Source: DATMGU01 sp035555315
GTDB taxonomy: Bacteria > Pseudomonadota > Alphaproteobacteria > ATCC43930 > CGMCC-115725
NCBI GenBank assembly: GCA_035555315.1
Contig: DATMGU010000122.1
Coordinates: forward strand, 1-58,741
Reading direction: 5' to 3'
Length of the DNA stretch: 58,741 bases
Shown: positions 17,467 through 25,165 of the stretch, in pieces
Numbering within the stretch: the first letter of the stretch is position 1
Layout of the letters: each line of letters starts with the position of its first letter
The notes under the pieces: generated by a model
Seen by the model: the letters and a program-made list of their open reading frames with translations, nothing else
Database searches by the model: none
Told to the model about the DNA's origin: nothing
Translations under genes and position numbers: made by a program

Positions 17467-18243
17467 ATGACGACATCGCCGATTTTCCGTTTTGGAACGC
17501 GCCGTCTCGCCGCGTTGGTCATCATGCTGGTGTCGGCCGCCTGCCCCGCCAAAGCCGCCGATGCCCTTGGCGCCGATCAGAAGGCGGCTATCGAGGCCGT
17601 GGTGCGCGACTACATCGCCGCCCATCCCGAAATCATCGTCGACGCGCTCCGTACCGCCAAGAGCAAGACCGAGGCGGATGAAGCGGCGCAAGCGAAGACC
17701 GCGCTGCGCACCCATCGGGCCGAGCTCGAAGCCAGCGTCGATTCGCCGATCGCCGGCAATCCGCAGGGCGACGTCACGATCGTCGAGTTCTTCGACTTCC
17801 GCTGCCCCTACTGCAAATCCATGACACCGACCCTCGTCGACTTGCTGGCCAAGGATGCGGGGGTGAAGGTCGTCTACAAGGATCTGCCGATCCTGGGAGC
17901 GGAATCCCTGGTCGCCTCACGCATCGCGCTGGTCGCGGCCACCTCGGGCAAATATCAGGCGTTCCACGACGCGGCCATGGCATCGAAGACGCCGCTGACG
18001 GCGGAGCGCAGCTTCGAGATCGCCCGGTCGATCGGCCTCGACCCGGCCAAAGTGAAGCTCGACATGCAGGCGCCGCGCATCGACCGGATCCTGAAGGACA
18101 ACATGGCGCTGGCCGTCGCCCTCGGCATCGAGGGCACGCCCGCCTTCGTGATCGGCGATACCCTCACCCCCGGTGCCGTCGATCTCGACACCTTGCGCGG
18201 GATGATCGCCGCCGCCCGCAAGGCGCCCCCCAGCAAGGGATAG
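17467..18243 (+). CDS. DsbA-family periplasmic thiol oxidoreductase
   Basis: The 258-residue product starts at the ATG at 17467, the first with a signal peptide (FGTRRLAALVIMLVSAACPAKA). A short N-terminal region (LGADQKAAIEAVVRDYIAAHPEIIVDAL) resembles the oligomerisation segment of ScsC/Com1-type proteins. The thioredoxin fold follows, with the active site FDFRCPYCKSM (CPYC) and the cis-Pro loop GIEGTPAFVIGD. Such enzymes introduce or isomerise disulfides in exported proteins. No DsbB-like partner is adjacent. The 3' end of this gene is part of a tandem repeat that copies its last codons and stop. Confidence 0.88.
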   Translation: MTTSPIFRFGTRRLAALVIMLVSAACPAKAADALGADQKAAIEAVVRDYIAAHPEIIVDALRTAKSKTEADEAAQAKTALRTHRAELEASVDSPIAGNPQGDVTIVEFFDFRCPYCKSMTPTLVDLLAKDAGVKVVYKDLPILGAESLVASRIALVAATSGKYQAFHDAAMASKTPLTAERSFEIARSIGLDPAKVKLDMQAPRIDRILKDNMALAVALGIEGTPAFVIGDTLTPGAVDLDTLRGMIAAARKAPPSKG

Positions 18244-18290
18244 ACGGGCCAGCAAGGGATAGAGAGGCCAGCAAGGGATAGAAGAGAGGC
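18231..18290 (+). repeat. Three-copy tandem repeat containing the DsbA-family gene stop codon
   Basis: The units are CAGCAAGGGATAGACGGGC (18231-18249), CAGCAAGGGATAGAGAGGC (18250-18268) and a 22-base version with a three-base insertion (18269-18290). The first unit encodes the last codons and the TAG stop of the DsbA-family gene; the next two lie in the 3' untranslated space before maiA. Confidence 0.9.
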
Positions 18291-18294
18291 CGCC

Positions 18295-18933
18295 CTATTC
18301 GGCATCCGGCTGGTTGGCCGGCATGGCGCGCTCGAAAGCCGGCAGCTTCAGGCAGGCGTCGAAGATCCGAACCACGGTCGGGTATGGTGTCATGTCGAGC
18401 TTGAAGTTGCCGGCATTGAAGACTTGCGGCACCAGGCAGAGATCCGCCAGGGTCGGCTCGTCGCCATGGCAGAACCGGCCGGTTTGCTCCGACCCGCTCA
18501 GCAGCGCCTCCAGCGCCTTGAAGCCCTCGGCCATCCAGTGATTATACCAGGCCTGAACCGTCGGCTCGTCGTGACCCAGCGGCTCCCGCAGATAGCGCAG
18601 CACGCGCAGGTTGTCGATCGGATGGACATCGCAGGCGACGATCTGCGCCAGCGCCCTCACCCGCGCCCGATCGCCCGGATGCCCGGGCAGCAAGGGCGGA
18701 TTCGGATGCGTCTCGTCGAGATATTCGAGGATCGCCAGCGACTGGAACAGCACCTCGCCCTCGTCCTCCAGCACCGGCAGCAGGCCCTGCGGGTTGAGTT
18801 CCAGAAAGTCGGGCCGTAGATGCTCGCTCTTGCGCAGGTGATGCGCCACGGTCTCGTAGCCGATGCCCTTGAGGTTGAGCGCGATCCGCACGCGAAAGGC
18901 GGCCGAGGAGCGGTAATAGCCGTGCAGCTTCAT
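18295..18933 (-). CDS. maiA: Maleylacetoacetate isomerase / zeta-class glutathione S-transferase
   Basis: The 212-residue cytosolic protein isomerises maleylacetoacetate to fumarylacetoacetate in tyrosine/homogentisate breakdown, using glutathione. The start is the ATG at 18933 (MKLHGYYRSSAAFRVRIALN). The SSAAFRVRIAL motif carries the catalytic serine and glutathione-binding residues typical of the zeta class; LLPVLEDEG and QSLAILEYLDE complete the thioredoxin-like domain. The helical C-terminal domain contains GDEPTLADLCLVPQVFNA. No hmgA or fahA gene is in the window, so a general zeta GST role cannot be excluded. Confidence 0.88.
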   Translation of the reverse strand: MKLHGYYRSSAAFRVRIALNLKGIGYETVAHHLRKSEHLRPDFLELNPQGLLPVLEDEGEVLFQSLAILEYLDETHPNPPLLPGHPGDRARVRALAQIVACDVHPIDNLRVLRYLREPLGHDEPTVQAWYNHWMAEGFKALEALLSGSEQTGRFCHGDEPTLADLCLVPQVFNAGNFKLDMTPYPTVVRIFDACLKLPAFERAMPANQPDAE

Positions 18934-18999
18934 GGGGTGATATTTTCCGTAGCAGTCAGCCCGGTCGAGGCGGGCAGCGCGGAGCCTCGATCGATCCGG

Positions 19000-19401
19000 G
19001 TGCGGCGTCAAGGATGTCGAGATATCCTATGGCGCTTCAAGCTGGGTATCGCCGAATGGCGACTGATGGCGGCGCTCGGCCGGTTCGGACCGCTCTCGGC
19101 CAACGAGGTCGCCGATCGGACCGCCATGGACAAGGTGCGGGTCAGCCGCGCCGTCGCCCAGATGATCGAAGCCGGGTTGTTGCGGCGGACCATCGACCGG
19201 GGCGACAAACGCCGCTCCGTCCTGGAGTTGAGTGCCGCCGGCTGGGCGATCCGGTCCGAGATCGTGCCCTCGGCTTTGGCCATCGAGCGGCGGCTGACCG
19301 CCGTGCTGGACGAAGCCGACCGGGCGACGCTGGACCGGCTGCTGGCCAAGCTGGAGCACAGCGCCTCGACCGCCTTCGTGGATGGCGACCCGTTGCCTTG
19401 A
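19000..19401 (+). CDS. MarR-family transcriptional regulator, N-terminus uncertain or truncated
   Basis: The clear MarR winged-helix core runs from GIAEWRLMAALGRFGPLSANEVADRT through the recognition helix region MDKVRVSRAVAQMIEAGLLRR and the wing DRGDKRRSVLELSAAG. After the winged helix come the C-terminal dimer helices, ending LLAKLEHSASTAF. The only plausible start near the domain is the GTG at 19000, giving 133 residues; family members usually have 10-25 more residues before the EWR motif. In-frame starts further upstream would run antisense to maiA and do not look like protein. Either the start is a weak GTG or the 5' end has been lost. It is divergent from maiA, which it might regulate. 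Confidence 0.65.
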   Translation: MRRQGCRDILWRFKLGIAEWRLMAALGRFGPLSANEVADRTAMDKVRVSRAVAQMIEAGLLRRTIDRGDKRRSVLELSAAGWAIRSEIVPSALAIERRLTAVLDEADRATLDRLLAKLEHSASTAFVDGDPLP

Positions 19402-19408
19402 GGCCCGC

Positions 19409-19828
19409 TCAGGGAGCGGCCGATTTTTCCTTCAGCAGATCGCGAATCTCAGCCAGCAGGACCTCCTGATTCGGCGGCGGTGGCGGCGGACCGGCGGGTT
19501 TTTTGTAAAGCCGGTTGACCTGCTTCACCAACAGGAACACCGCGAAGGCCACGATCAGGAACCGGATCACGGCGTTGATGAAGATACCGTAATTGATCGT
19601 CGCCGCCCCGGCTTCCTGCGCCGCCTTGAGGTTGGCGTAGCCGCCGCCGCTCAGGTTGATGAACAGGTTCGAGAAATCGATGCCGCCGATGATCAGGCCG
19701 ATCGGCGGCATGATGATGTCGTTGACCAACGAGTTCACGATCGAGGTGAACGCCGCCCCGATAATGATACCGACCGCCAGATCGATCACGCTGCCGCGCG
19801 AGATGAACTGCTTGAATTCCTGAAACAT
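19409..19828 (-). CDS. mscL: Large-conductance mechanosensitive channel
   Basis: The 139-residue homopentameric channel in the cytoplasmic membrane opens under membrane tension and releases solutes during hypo-osmotic shock. It has the canonical start MFQEFKQFISRGSVIDLAVGI, TM1 with the gate sequence GIIIGAAFTSIVNSLVNDIIMP, the periplasmic loop with GIDFSNLF, TM2 (INAVIRFLIVAFAVFLLVKQVNRL) and a cytoplasmic helix (VLLAEIRDLLKE) after a proline run. Length and motifs are normal. Eight bases separate its stop from the convergent MarR-like gene. Confidence 0.97.
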   Translation of the reverse strand: MFQEFKQFISRGSVIDLAVGIIIGAAFTSIVNSLVNDIIMPPIGLIIGGIDFSNLFINLSGGGYANLKAAQEAGAATINYGIFINAVIRFLIVAFAVFLLVKQVNRLYKKPAGPPPPPPNQEVLLAEIRDLLKEKSAAP

Positions 19829-19908
19829 GGCGCCCCTTCATTCGCTGTTTCACGAAGCCTACGGGATCAGGCACGAACCTGCCACGCTAACGACCTGCGC
19901 CAGCCGCC

Positions 19909-19936
19909 TTGCCCGCCGGGCGCCTCATGCTATAAC
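19909..19936 (+). promoter_or_regulatory. Candidate sigma-70 promoter for aroQ-accB-accC
   Basis: TTGCCC (19909-19914) is followed after 16 bases by TATAAC (19931-19936, five of six matches). It is about 47 bases before the aroQ start. A second -10-like TATGAT (19946-19951) follows without a matching -35. Confidence 0.4.
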
Positions 19937-19982
19937 GCCCCTTGCTATGATGCAGGTTCATTGGGGACCGCGGGGATAGGGT

Positions 19983-20432
19983 TTGACGGCATTTACGGTT
20001 TTGATCCTGAACGGCCCCAACCTCAATTTGTTGGGGGTACGGGAACCCGAGATATACGGCCAGGAAACCCTCGCCGATATCGAGGAGGCCTGTCTGGAGC
20101 GAGCCGCGGCGCTGACGATCGACATCGACTTCCGGCAATCCAACACCGAGGGCCAATTGATCGATTGGGTGCAGGAGGCGCGGCAGACCGCCGATGGCAT
20201 CATCATCAATGCCGGTGGTCTCAGCCATACCTCGGTCTCGCTGATGGATGCCCTGCTCGGCAGCGGGCTGCCGGTGATCGAGGTGCACATCTCCAATATT
20301 TATCGGCGGGAGGCGTTTCGCCATGCCTCCTACATCTCGCGGGCAGCCCTCGGCGTGATCTGCGGGTTGGGCGGCCATGGCTACGAACTGGCGCTCGACG
20401 CGCTCAGCCGTCATTTGACCTCCAGCGATTAA
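19983..20432 (+). CDS. aroQ: 3-dehydroquinate dehydratase, type II
   Basis: The 149-residue enzyme converts 3-dehydroquinate to 3-dehydroshikimate in the shikimate pathway. The start is a TTG codon preceded by an ATAGGG ribosome-binding site. The opening LILNGPNLNLLGVREPEIYG carries the catalytic Arg and Tyr. The substrate-binding loop reads INAGGLSHTSVSL, where most homologues have NPGAYTHTS; the Asn and catalytic His are kept. EVHISNIYRREAFRH is also conserved. It is upstream of accB and accC on one strand, a common alphaproteobacterial order. Confidence 0.95.
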   Translation: MTAFTVLILNGPNLNLLGVREPEIYGQETLADIEEACLERAAALTIDIDFRQSNTEGQLIDWVQEARQTADGIIINAGGLSHTSVSLMDALLGSGLPVIEVHISNIYRREAFRHASYISRAALGVICGLGGHGYELALDALSRHLTSSD

Positions 20433-20472
20433 CCCCGTTTTTCAGACGCGACAGGATCTTTCAGGCGCTCTC

Positions 20473-20928
20473 ATGACCAAGATCAATGACTTTACCGTGG
20501 ATGGCGATCTGGTTCGCAAGCTGGCCGGGCTGCTCGACGAAACCCATCTCACCGAGATCGAATATGCCTGGGGCGAGCATCGCATCCGGGTGACCCGCGC
20601 GCCAGCGGTGATGCACGCGGTCGCGGCCCCCGCGATGGCGGCGGCCATCCCAGGCGTGGCGCCAAGTGTGGCGGAGGCGCCGATCGCCGATCATCCTGGG
20701 GCCGTCACCTCCCCCATGGTCGGCACCGTCTACCTGTCGGCCAGCCCCGGTGCCGCACCCTTCGTGCGACCGGGCGATGCGATCAGCGTCGGCCAGACCG
20801 TGCTGATCATCGAAGCGATGAAGGTCATGAACCAGATCCGCGCGACCAAGAGCGGCACGGTCAAACGCATCTTGATCGCCGATGGCGCTCCGGTCGAATT
20901 CGGCCAGGCGCTGATGGTCATCGAGTAA
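20473..20928 (+). CDS. accB: Biotin carboxyl carrier protein of acetyl-CoA carboxylase
   Basis: The 151-residue carrier holds biotin on the lysine of EAMKVMNQI (near residue 117) and shuttles CO2 from AccC to the carboxyltransferase AccAD in fatty-acid synthesis. The N-terminal helix region (DFTVDGDLVRKLAGLLDETHLTEIE) is the conserved AccB start, a flexible Ala/Pro linker follows, and the biotinyl domain begins at VTSPMVGTVYLSASPGAAPFV, including the AccB-type thumb. It is 40 bases downstream of aroQ and 8 bases upstream of accC, so it is clearly in an operon. Confidence 0.97.
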   Translation: MTKINDFTVDGDLVRKLAGLLDETHLTEIEYAWGEHRIRVTRAPAVMHAVAAPAMAAAIPGVAPSVAEAPIADHPGAVTSPMVGTVYLSASPGAAPFVRPGDAISVGQTVLIIEAMKVMNQIRATKSGTVKRILIADGAPVEFGQALMVIE

Positions 20929-20936
20929 GCATCGAC

Positions 20937-22280
20937 ATGTTCGAGAAAATCCTGATCGCGAACCGCGGCGAGATCGCCCTGCGCATCCTGCGCGCCTGTC
21001 GCGAAATGGGCATTCAGACCGTGGCGGTGCATTCGACCGCCGATGCGGCGGCGATGCATGTCCGGCTGGCCGATGAGAGCGTTTGCATCGGCCCACCCTC
21101 GGTCCGCGACAGCTACCTCAACATACCGGCGATCCTTAGCGCCGCGACCATCACCGGTGCCGATGCCATCCATCCCGGCCTGGGTTTCCTCGCCGAGAAT
21201 GCCGAATTCGCCGAGATCGTCGAGGAGCACGGCCTGACCTTCATCGGCCCGACCGCCGAGCATATCCGGATGATGGGCGACAAGGTGATCGCCAAGCGCG
21301 TCGCCGTGGAGTTGGGCATCCCCACCGTGCCCGGTTCCGACGGGGCGGTCAGCGATATCGACGCCGCGGTCGAGCGCGCGGCCGAGGTCGGTTATCCAGT
21401 GCTGATCAAGGCCTCGGGCGGCGGCGGCGGCAAGGGCATGAAAGTCGCGCGCAACGCCGACGAGCTGCGCACCCAGATTCCGATCGCCCGAGCCGAGGCC
21501 AAGGCCTATTTCAACAACGACGAAGTGTATTTCGAGAAATACCTGGGTCGGCCGCGGCATATCGAGATGCAGATCCTGGGTGATGGCCAGGGCGGTGCCG
21601 TCCATCTGGGCGAGCGGGATTGCTCGCTGCAGCGGTCACACCAGAAGATCCTCGAGGAAGCGCCGTCGCCGATCCTGAACGCCGAACAGCGCGGCCGGAT
21701 CGGCGCCATCGCGATCGACGCCATCCGCAAGCTGAACTACCGGGGCGCCGGAACGCTGGAGTTCCTGTACCAGGACGACGCCTTCGCCTTCATCGAGATG
21801 AACACCCGCATCCAGGTCGAGCACCCGGTCTCGGAGATGATCAGCGGCATCGACCTGGTACGCGAGCAGATCCGTATCGCGGCGGGCGAGGCGCTGGGCT
21901 ATACCCAGGCGGATGTGACCTTGTCCGGCCATGCCATCGAATGCCGGATCAATGCCGAAAACCCCTACACCTTTGTGCCCTCGCCCGGCCGGATCACCGA
22001 TTATCACGCACCTGGCGGCTTTGGCGTGCGCATCGATTCGGCGCTGTATCAGGGCTATCAGGTGCCCAGCTACTATGACAGCCTGGTGTCCAAGCTGATC
22101 GTCCACGGCACCAGCCGAGCCGAGTGCCTGATGCGGTTGCGGCGGGCCTTGCACGAATATGTCATCAACGGCATCGACACGACGATCCCACTGCATCAAC
22201 GGCTGGTGGTCGAACCGGATTTCATCAATGGCGACTACGATATTCATTGGTTGGAGCGCTTTGTCGCGCGTGACGCGTAA
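20937..22280 (+). CDS. accC: Biotin carboxylase subunit of acetyl-CoA carboxylase
   Basis: The 447-residue ATP-grasp enzyme carboxylates biotin on AccB. It has the N-terminal KILIANRGEIALRILRA, the glycine-rich ATP lid KASGGGGGKGMK, HQKILEEAPSP, and the active-site EMNTRIQVEHPVSE. It ends after the C-terminal subdomain with no biotinyl domain, which separates it from the mccA and pccA paralogues in this window (both over 650 residues). Length matches E. coli AccC (449). Spaced 8 bases from accB, it is probably translationally linked. Confidence 0.97.
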   Translation: MFEKILIANRGEIALRILRACREMGIQTVAVHSTADAAAMHVRLADESVCIGPPSVRDSYLNIPAILSAATITGADAIHPGLGFLAENAEFAEIVEEHGLTFIGPTAEHIRMMGDKVIAKRVAVELGIPTVPGSDGAVSDIDAAVERAAEVGYPVLIKASGGGGGKGMKVARNADELRTQIPIARAEAKAYFNNDEVYFEKYLGRPRHIEMQILGDGQGGAVHLGERDCSLQRSHQKILEEAPSPILNAEQRGRIGAIAIDAIRKLNYRGAGTLEFLYQDDAFAFIEMNTRIQVEHPVSEMISGIDLVREQIRIAAGEALGYTQADVTLSGHAIECRINAENPYTFVPSPGRITDYHAPGGFGVRIDSALYQGYQVPSYYDSLVSKLIVHGTSRAECLMRLRRALHEYVINGIDTTIPLHQRLVVEPDFINGDYDIHWLERFVARDA

Positions 22281-22301
22281 TTCCTTCGACGGATCGTCGA
22301 T

Positions 22302-22949
22302 GTGACGGCGCTGACGCCGGACCTTCTGTTGCGCGCCTATGCCGTCGGCATCTTTCCGATGGCCGATTCCGCCGATGACGACGAGATCTTCTGGGTCGAC
22401 CCCGATCGCCGCGGCATCATCCCCTTGCAGGGCTTTCATCTATCGCGGCGCTTCCGGCGGACGCTCCGCTCGACGCCCTTCGAGATACGCTGCGACACGG
22501 CCTTCACCGAGGTCATCCGCGGCTGCGCCTCACCCACGGCGGACCGGCCGAAGACCTGGATAAACGACGAGATCATGGCGCTGTATACCGCGCTGTTCGA
22601 GCGCGGCGAGGCCCATAGCGTCGAGACCTGGTACGAAGGCGAATTGGTCGGCGGCCTCTACGGCGTCTCGCTGAACGGCGCATTCTTCGGCGAAAGCATG
22701 TTCAGCCTGGCGACCGATGCCAGCAAGATCGCCCTGGCCCATCTGGTGGCGCGGCTGATCCTCGGCGGCTATGCGCTGCTCGACACGCAATTCGTGACGG
22801 ATCATCTGAGGCAGTTCGGCGCCATGGAAATCCCGCGCGGCGAATATCGCCACCGCCTGGCCCGGGCGCTCCAGATCCCGGCGCGGTTTCAGCCGGACTT
22901 GCCCGGCAACGTCGTGTCGGTTTTGCAATCCAGCACCCAGACGTCGTAA
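22302..22949 (+). CDS. aat: Leucyl/phenylalanyl-tRNA--protein transferase
   Basis: The 215-residue enzyme adds Leu or Phe from charged tRNA to proteins with N-terminal Arg or Lys, marking them for ClpS/ClpAP degradation. It starts with a GTG 21 bases after accC. The family motifs are AYAVGIFPMADS, IFWVDPDRRGIIPL, FTEVIRGCA, WINDEIMALY, SVETWYEGELVGGLYGVSL, FFGESMFS and LLDTQFVTDHLRQFGA. The 3' end overlaps the convergent DUF2155 gene by 61 bases, an unusually long tail-to-tail overlap. Confidence 0.96.
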   Translation: MTALTPDLLLRAYAVGIFPMADSADDDEIFWVDPDRRGIIPLQGFHLSRRFRRTLRSTPFEIRCDTAFTEVIRGCASPTADRPKTWINDEIMALYTALFERGEAHSVETWYEGELVGGLYGVSLNGAFFGESMFSLATDASKIALAHLVARLILGGYALLDTQFVTDHLRQFGAMEIPRGEYRHRLARALQIPARFQPDLPGNVVSVLQSSTQTS

Positions 22950-23293
22950 ACCGGATGCTCGAGCGCCGATAAGGCCGGGCTCGAGGCGAACATCCAGCCG
23001 CTGAACACTTGGCGCGGCACCGGCTCGCCGGGTTTGGTCTCGCTGATTTCCAGGAACGCCGCGGTTTCCGGCTGCTCCTCCGGCGGCCGCTTCCGGCAAT
23101 CGCGCACCGTGATGGTGAGCGTGCCGAAGCGCACGGCGCGACCGACCGACGCCTCGAACTTGGTGGCCCGCGCGGTCGTCTTGTCGAGACCCTGGAGCAT
23201 CGCCACCGTGTCGGCCTGGGCGGCAACCGGCGTCAGCGCCAAGGCGATCACCGAAAAGCCACACCCGAAAACCCAGCGTCGCAGCGCAACCAT
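22889..23293 (-). CDS. DUF2155 periplasmic protein
   Basis: The 134-residue protein has a signal peptide (VFGCGFSVIALALTPVAAQA-DT) and the DUF2155 pattern: a start region LQGLDKTTARATKFEASVGRAVRFGTLTITVRDC, then ETAAFLEI and VFSGWMFASSPALSALEHPVYDVWVLDC. Two cysteines (DC and LDC) may form a disulfide. Its function is unknown; alphaproteobacteria often keep it beside mlaD and the NDUFA12-like gene, as here. It starts four bases after the small upstream gene and overlaps the 3' end of aat by 61 bases. Confidence 0.85.
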   Translation of the reverse strand: MVALRRWVFGCGFSVIALALTPVAAQADTVAMLQGLDKTTARATKFEASVGRAVRFGTLTITVRDCRKRPPEEQPETAAFLEISETKPGEPVPRQVFSGWMFASSPALSALEHPVYDVWVLDCKTDTTLPGKSG

Positions 23294-23297
23294 CCGA

Positions 23298-23519
23298 TCA
23301 GCCCCGCCGGTAAGGATTGTCGAGCGTGGTCAGCAACTCGCTCAACACCTGGCGCACCTGCGCCTCGTCGCACCCCATCAGCAGCGCGTCCTCGAACGCG
23401 TCCTGTGCCAGCGCCTTCAGCTCCGCCAGGTTCTCGTTCAAGACCTTGATCTTATCCACGCAGGATACCGGCGTCCCCTCGGGCGTCAGCCAGCGGATCG
23501 TATCGAACGCGTCGGTCAT
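23298..23519 (-). CDS. Small conserved hypothetical protein (73 aa)
   Basis: The product is short, acidic-helical and without signal peptide or TM segments. It begins MTDAFDTIRWLTPEGTPVSCVDKIK and is predicted mostly helical (VLNENLAELKALAQDAFEDALLMG; DEAQVRQVLSELLTTL). I do not recognise a named family. It is tightly packed upstream of DUF2155 (four bases) and downstream of mlaD, with normal codon bias, so it is likely a real gene. Confidence 0.7.
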   Translation of the reverse strand: MTDAFDTIRWLTPEGTPVSCVDKIKVLNENLAELKALAQDAFEDALLMGCDEAQVRQVLSELLTTLDNPYRRG

Positions 23520-23540
23520 CGGCAGTCACTGGTTAAGATT

Positions 23541-23574
23541 TGGCACAGGTTACGGTTTGGCACAGGTTACGGTT
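23541..23574. repeat. Two-copy tandem repeat containing the mlaD stop codon
   Basis: Two identical 17-base copies (TGGCACAGGTTACGGTT) lie end to end at 23541-23557 and 23558-23574, followed by TGGCGG. The copy at 23558-23574 includes the end of mlaD and its TAA (23567-23569 on the minus strand). The second copy lies just downstream of mlaD. Confidence 0.9.
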
Positions 23575-24130
23575 TGGCGGGGGCGGCATTGTCGAGCTTG
23601 GGCACCAGATCGCTCGCCGCCGGCTTGCCAGGCGCCGCACCTTGTCCAGCCTGGCCAGCGCCATTCCCTTGGCCATCGGCGGGCTTGCCGCTGCTCTGGC
23701 TGAAGATGTACTGGCCGATCAGGCTTTCGATATTGGCCGGCGATTGGGTGAATTTGATGGTTCCACCCGGCGGGATGTCGTCATCGGCGCCGCCCGGCAC
23801 CAGCGAGACGTAGCGGTCGCCGATCAGCCCGGCCGAGGTGATGCTGGCCTGGGTATCGGCCGGCAACTTCACCGACGGATCGATGCTCAAGGTCAGCTGC
23901 GCCTGGAACGTCTTGGGATCGAGCGTCTGCTTGGTGATGCTGCCGATCTTGATGCCGCTGATCTTCACATCCGTTCCCGGCCGAACGCCATCAACCGAGC
24001 TGAATTTCGCGACAACCTCATACCCGGCGACGGAGCGCACCTGCGCCGAGGAATAGGCAAAAATCAGAAAGATCACCGCGACGACGAGCACCAGGGCGCC
24101 CATCACGGTTTCCATAATATTACGGGTCAT
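23567..24130 (-). CDS. mlaD: MlaD-like MCE-domain protein of the outer-membrane lipid transport system
   Basis: The 187-residue protein is anchored by one N-terminal TM helix (METVMGALVLVVAVIFLIFAY) and carries one periplasmic MCE domain with GYEVVAKFSSVDGVRPGTDVKISGIKIGSI and ASITSAGLIGDRYVSLVPGG. A C-terminal Gly/Ala/Pro-rich tail extends past the domain. MlaD hexamers carry phospholipids between the inner-membrane MlaFEB ABC complex and periplasmic MlaC; those genes are not in the window. It lies between the NDUFA12-like gene and the small unknown on the same strand. Confidence 0.92.
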   Translation of the reverse strand: MTRNIMETVMGALVLVVAVIFLIFAYSSAQVRSVAGYEVVAKFSSVDGVRPGTDVKISGIKIGSITKQTLDPKTFQAQLTLSIDPSVKLPADTQASITSAGLIGDRYVSLVPGGADDDIPPGGTIKFTQSPANIESLIGQYIFSQSSGKPADGQGNGAGQAGQGAAPGKPAASDLVPKLDNAAPAKP

Positions 24131-24213
24131 TCAGCTCTTCTCACTGCCGGGATTGCAAAACGGCCCGTCAAAAATCGATCGATCGCTCGGCACCTGAACC
24201 GATGGCACCGAAG

Positions 24214-24591
24214 TCAGCTTGGCGTCCACGGCTCGTAGTCACCGGTCGCCTTGGCCCGATGACCACCGAGCAGGACCGAGCCGGGTGGATGGTAGGCGAG
24301 CGGCGTTCCGGTCAGGTTCGCCACGTGCTCCTTCTGCCAGGGGCGCTTCACCCCGCCACCAGGCGGCGGCACCTCGTTGGTCGAATGATGCAGCCAGCCA
24401 TGCCACATCGGCGGCACGCGGGACGCCTCGGCCTCGCCCGGATAAATCACCCAACGCCGCTCGCGGCTGAAAAAGCCGCCGCCGCGCGTCAGCTTGCGCT
24501 TGGACTTCGCCCGGAAATAGCGATTGCCGAATTCATCCGTGCCAACCGGTTCGCCATACAACCGCGTGAACAGCCAGGTTCCAACGTTCAC
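24214..24591 (-). CDS. NDUFA12-family NADH:ubiquinone oxidoreductase accessory subunit
   Basis: The 125-residue protein belongs to the 17.2-kDa (NDUFA12/B17.2) family of complex I accessory subunits, present in alphaproteobacteria and mitochondria. Typical motifs are TRLYGEPVGTDEFGNRYFR, RRWVIYPGEAEASRVPPMWHGWLHH and a C-terminal KEHVANLTGTPLAYHPPGS. It should bind the peripheral arm of complex I on the cytoplasmic side. The nuo operon is not here; this gene commonly sits apart from it beside mlaD and DUF2155. Confidence 0.92.
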   Translation of the reverse strand: MNVGTWLFTRLYGEPVGTDEFGNRYFRAKSKRKLTRGGGFFSRERRWVIYPGEAEASRVPPMWHGWLHHSTNEVPPPGGGVKRPWQKEHVANLTGTPLAYHPPGSVLLGGHRAKATGDYEPWTPS

Positions 24592-24720
24592 TTGCCGACA
24601 CTCATCAAGGCCGTCCCCTCAAGACCAGTAGCTAACCGCATATGGCATTAAACTTATGGCATTTCCAGGCGCTTGGTGTCGAGAACCCGAGAACGCCTGG
24701 GACCGACCACGACGGACCGG

Positions 24721-25143
24721 TTACAACAAGCCCAGCGCCCGCAATTCCCGCAGCATCTCGACCGGCATCTCGTCACCATCCTCGGCGAGCCCCGTACGCC
24801 GATCGGGGGGTGCGTCGTCCTCGGCGAGATACCGCCAGCCCTGCATCGGCCGCCGGGGCTCCGCCAGCGTCTCGATGTAGTCGGGCTTCAGGCGGATGAA
24901 GCAATACCGCCTGCCCTCCTCGTCCGTTTCGGCGTCGAAGCCCAGGATGGGTTGCCGGACGCGGATCTGTCCCTTGATGATCCAATACAACGAGCCCCCG
25001 TAAAGGATCTCGTCGGCGCGTTTAGGGAAATTCCGCGTCCGGTGCCGGAAGGGTCCTTCCGCCCCCCAGCGGGCGCGCTGCGCCGCCTTCAGTTGATCGA
25101 GATCGGCGATGCCGACGCACATCTTCAGCAAATGCAGGGCCAT
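24721..25143 (-). CDS. DUF1489 family protein
   Basis: The 140-residue soluble protein matches the alphaproteobacterial DUF1489 family: the start MALHLLKMCVGIADLDQLKAAQ, then RTRNFPKRADEILYGGSLYWIIKGQIRVRQPILGF and FIRLKPDYIETLAEPRRPMQGWRYL. No enzyme motif is visible and its function is unknown. It is 22 bases downstream of mvaB, so it may be read from the leucine cluster transcript. Confidence 0.85.
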   Translation of the reverse strand: MALHLLKMCVGIADLDQLKAAQRARWGAEGPFRHRTRNFPKRADEILYGGSLYWIIKGQIRVRQPILGFDAETDEEGRRYCFIRLKPDYIETLAEPRRPMQGWRYLAEDDAPPDRRTGLAEDGDEMPVEMLRELRALGLL

Positions 25144-25165
25144 CGAGGTCAGCTAACCATTGAAA

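Noticed and set aside
18231..18290. Tandem repeats considered as a CRISPR array
   Set aside because: The units are directly abutting with no spacers, are only three, and one contains a gene stop codon; no cas genes are present.
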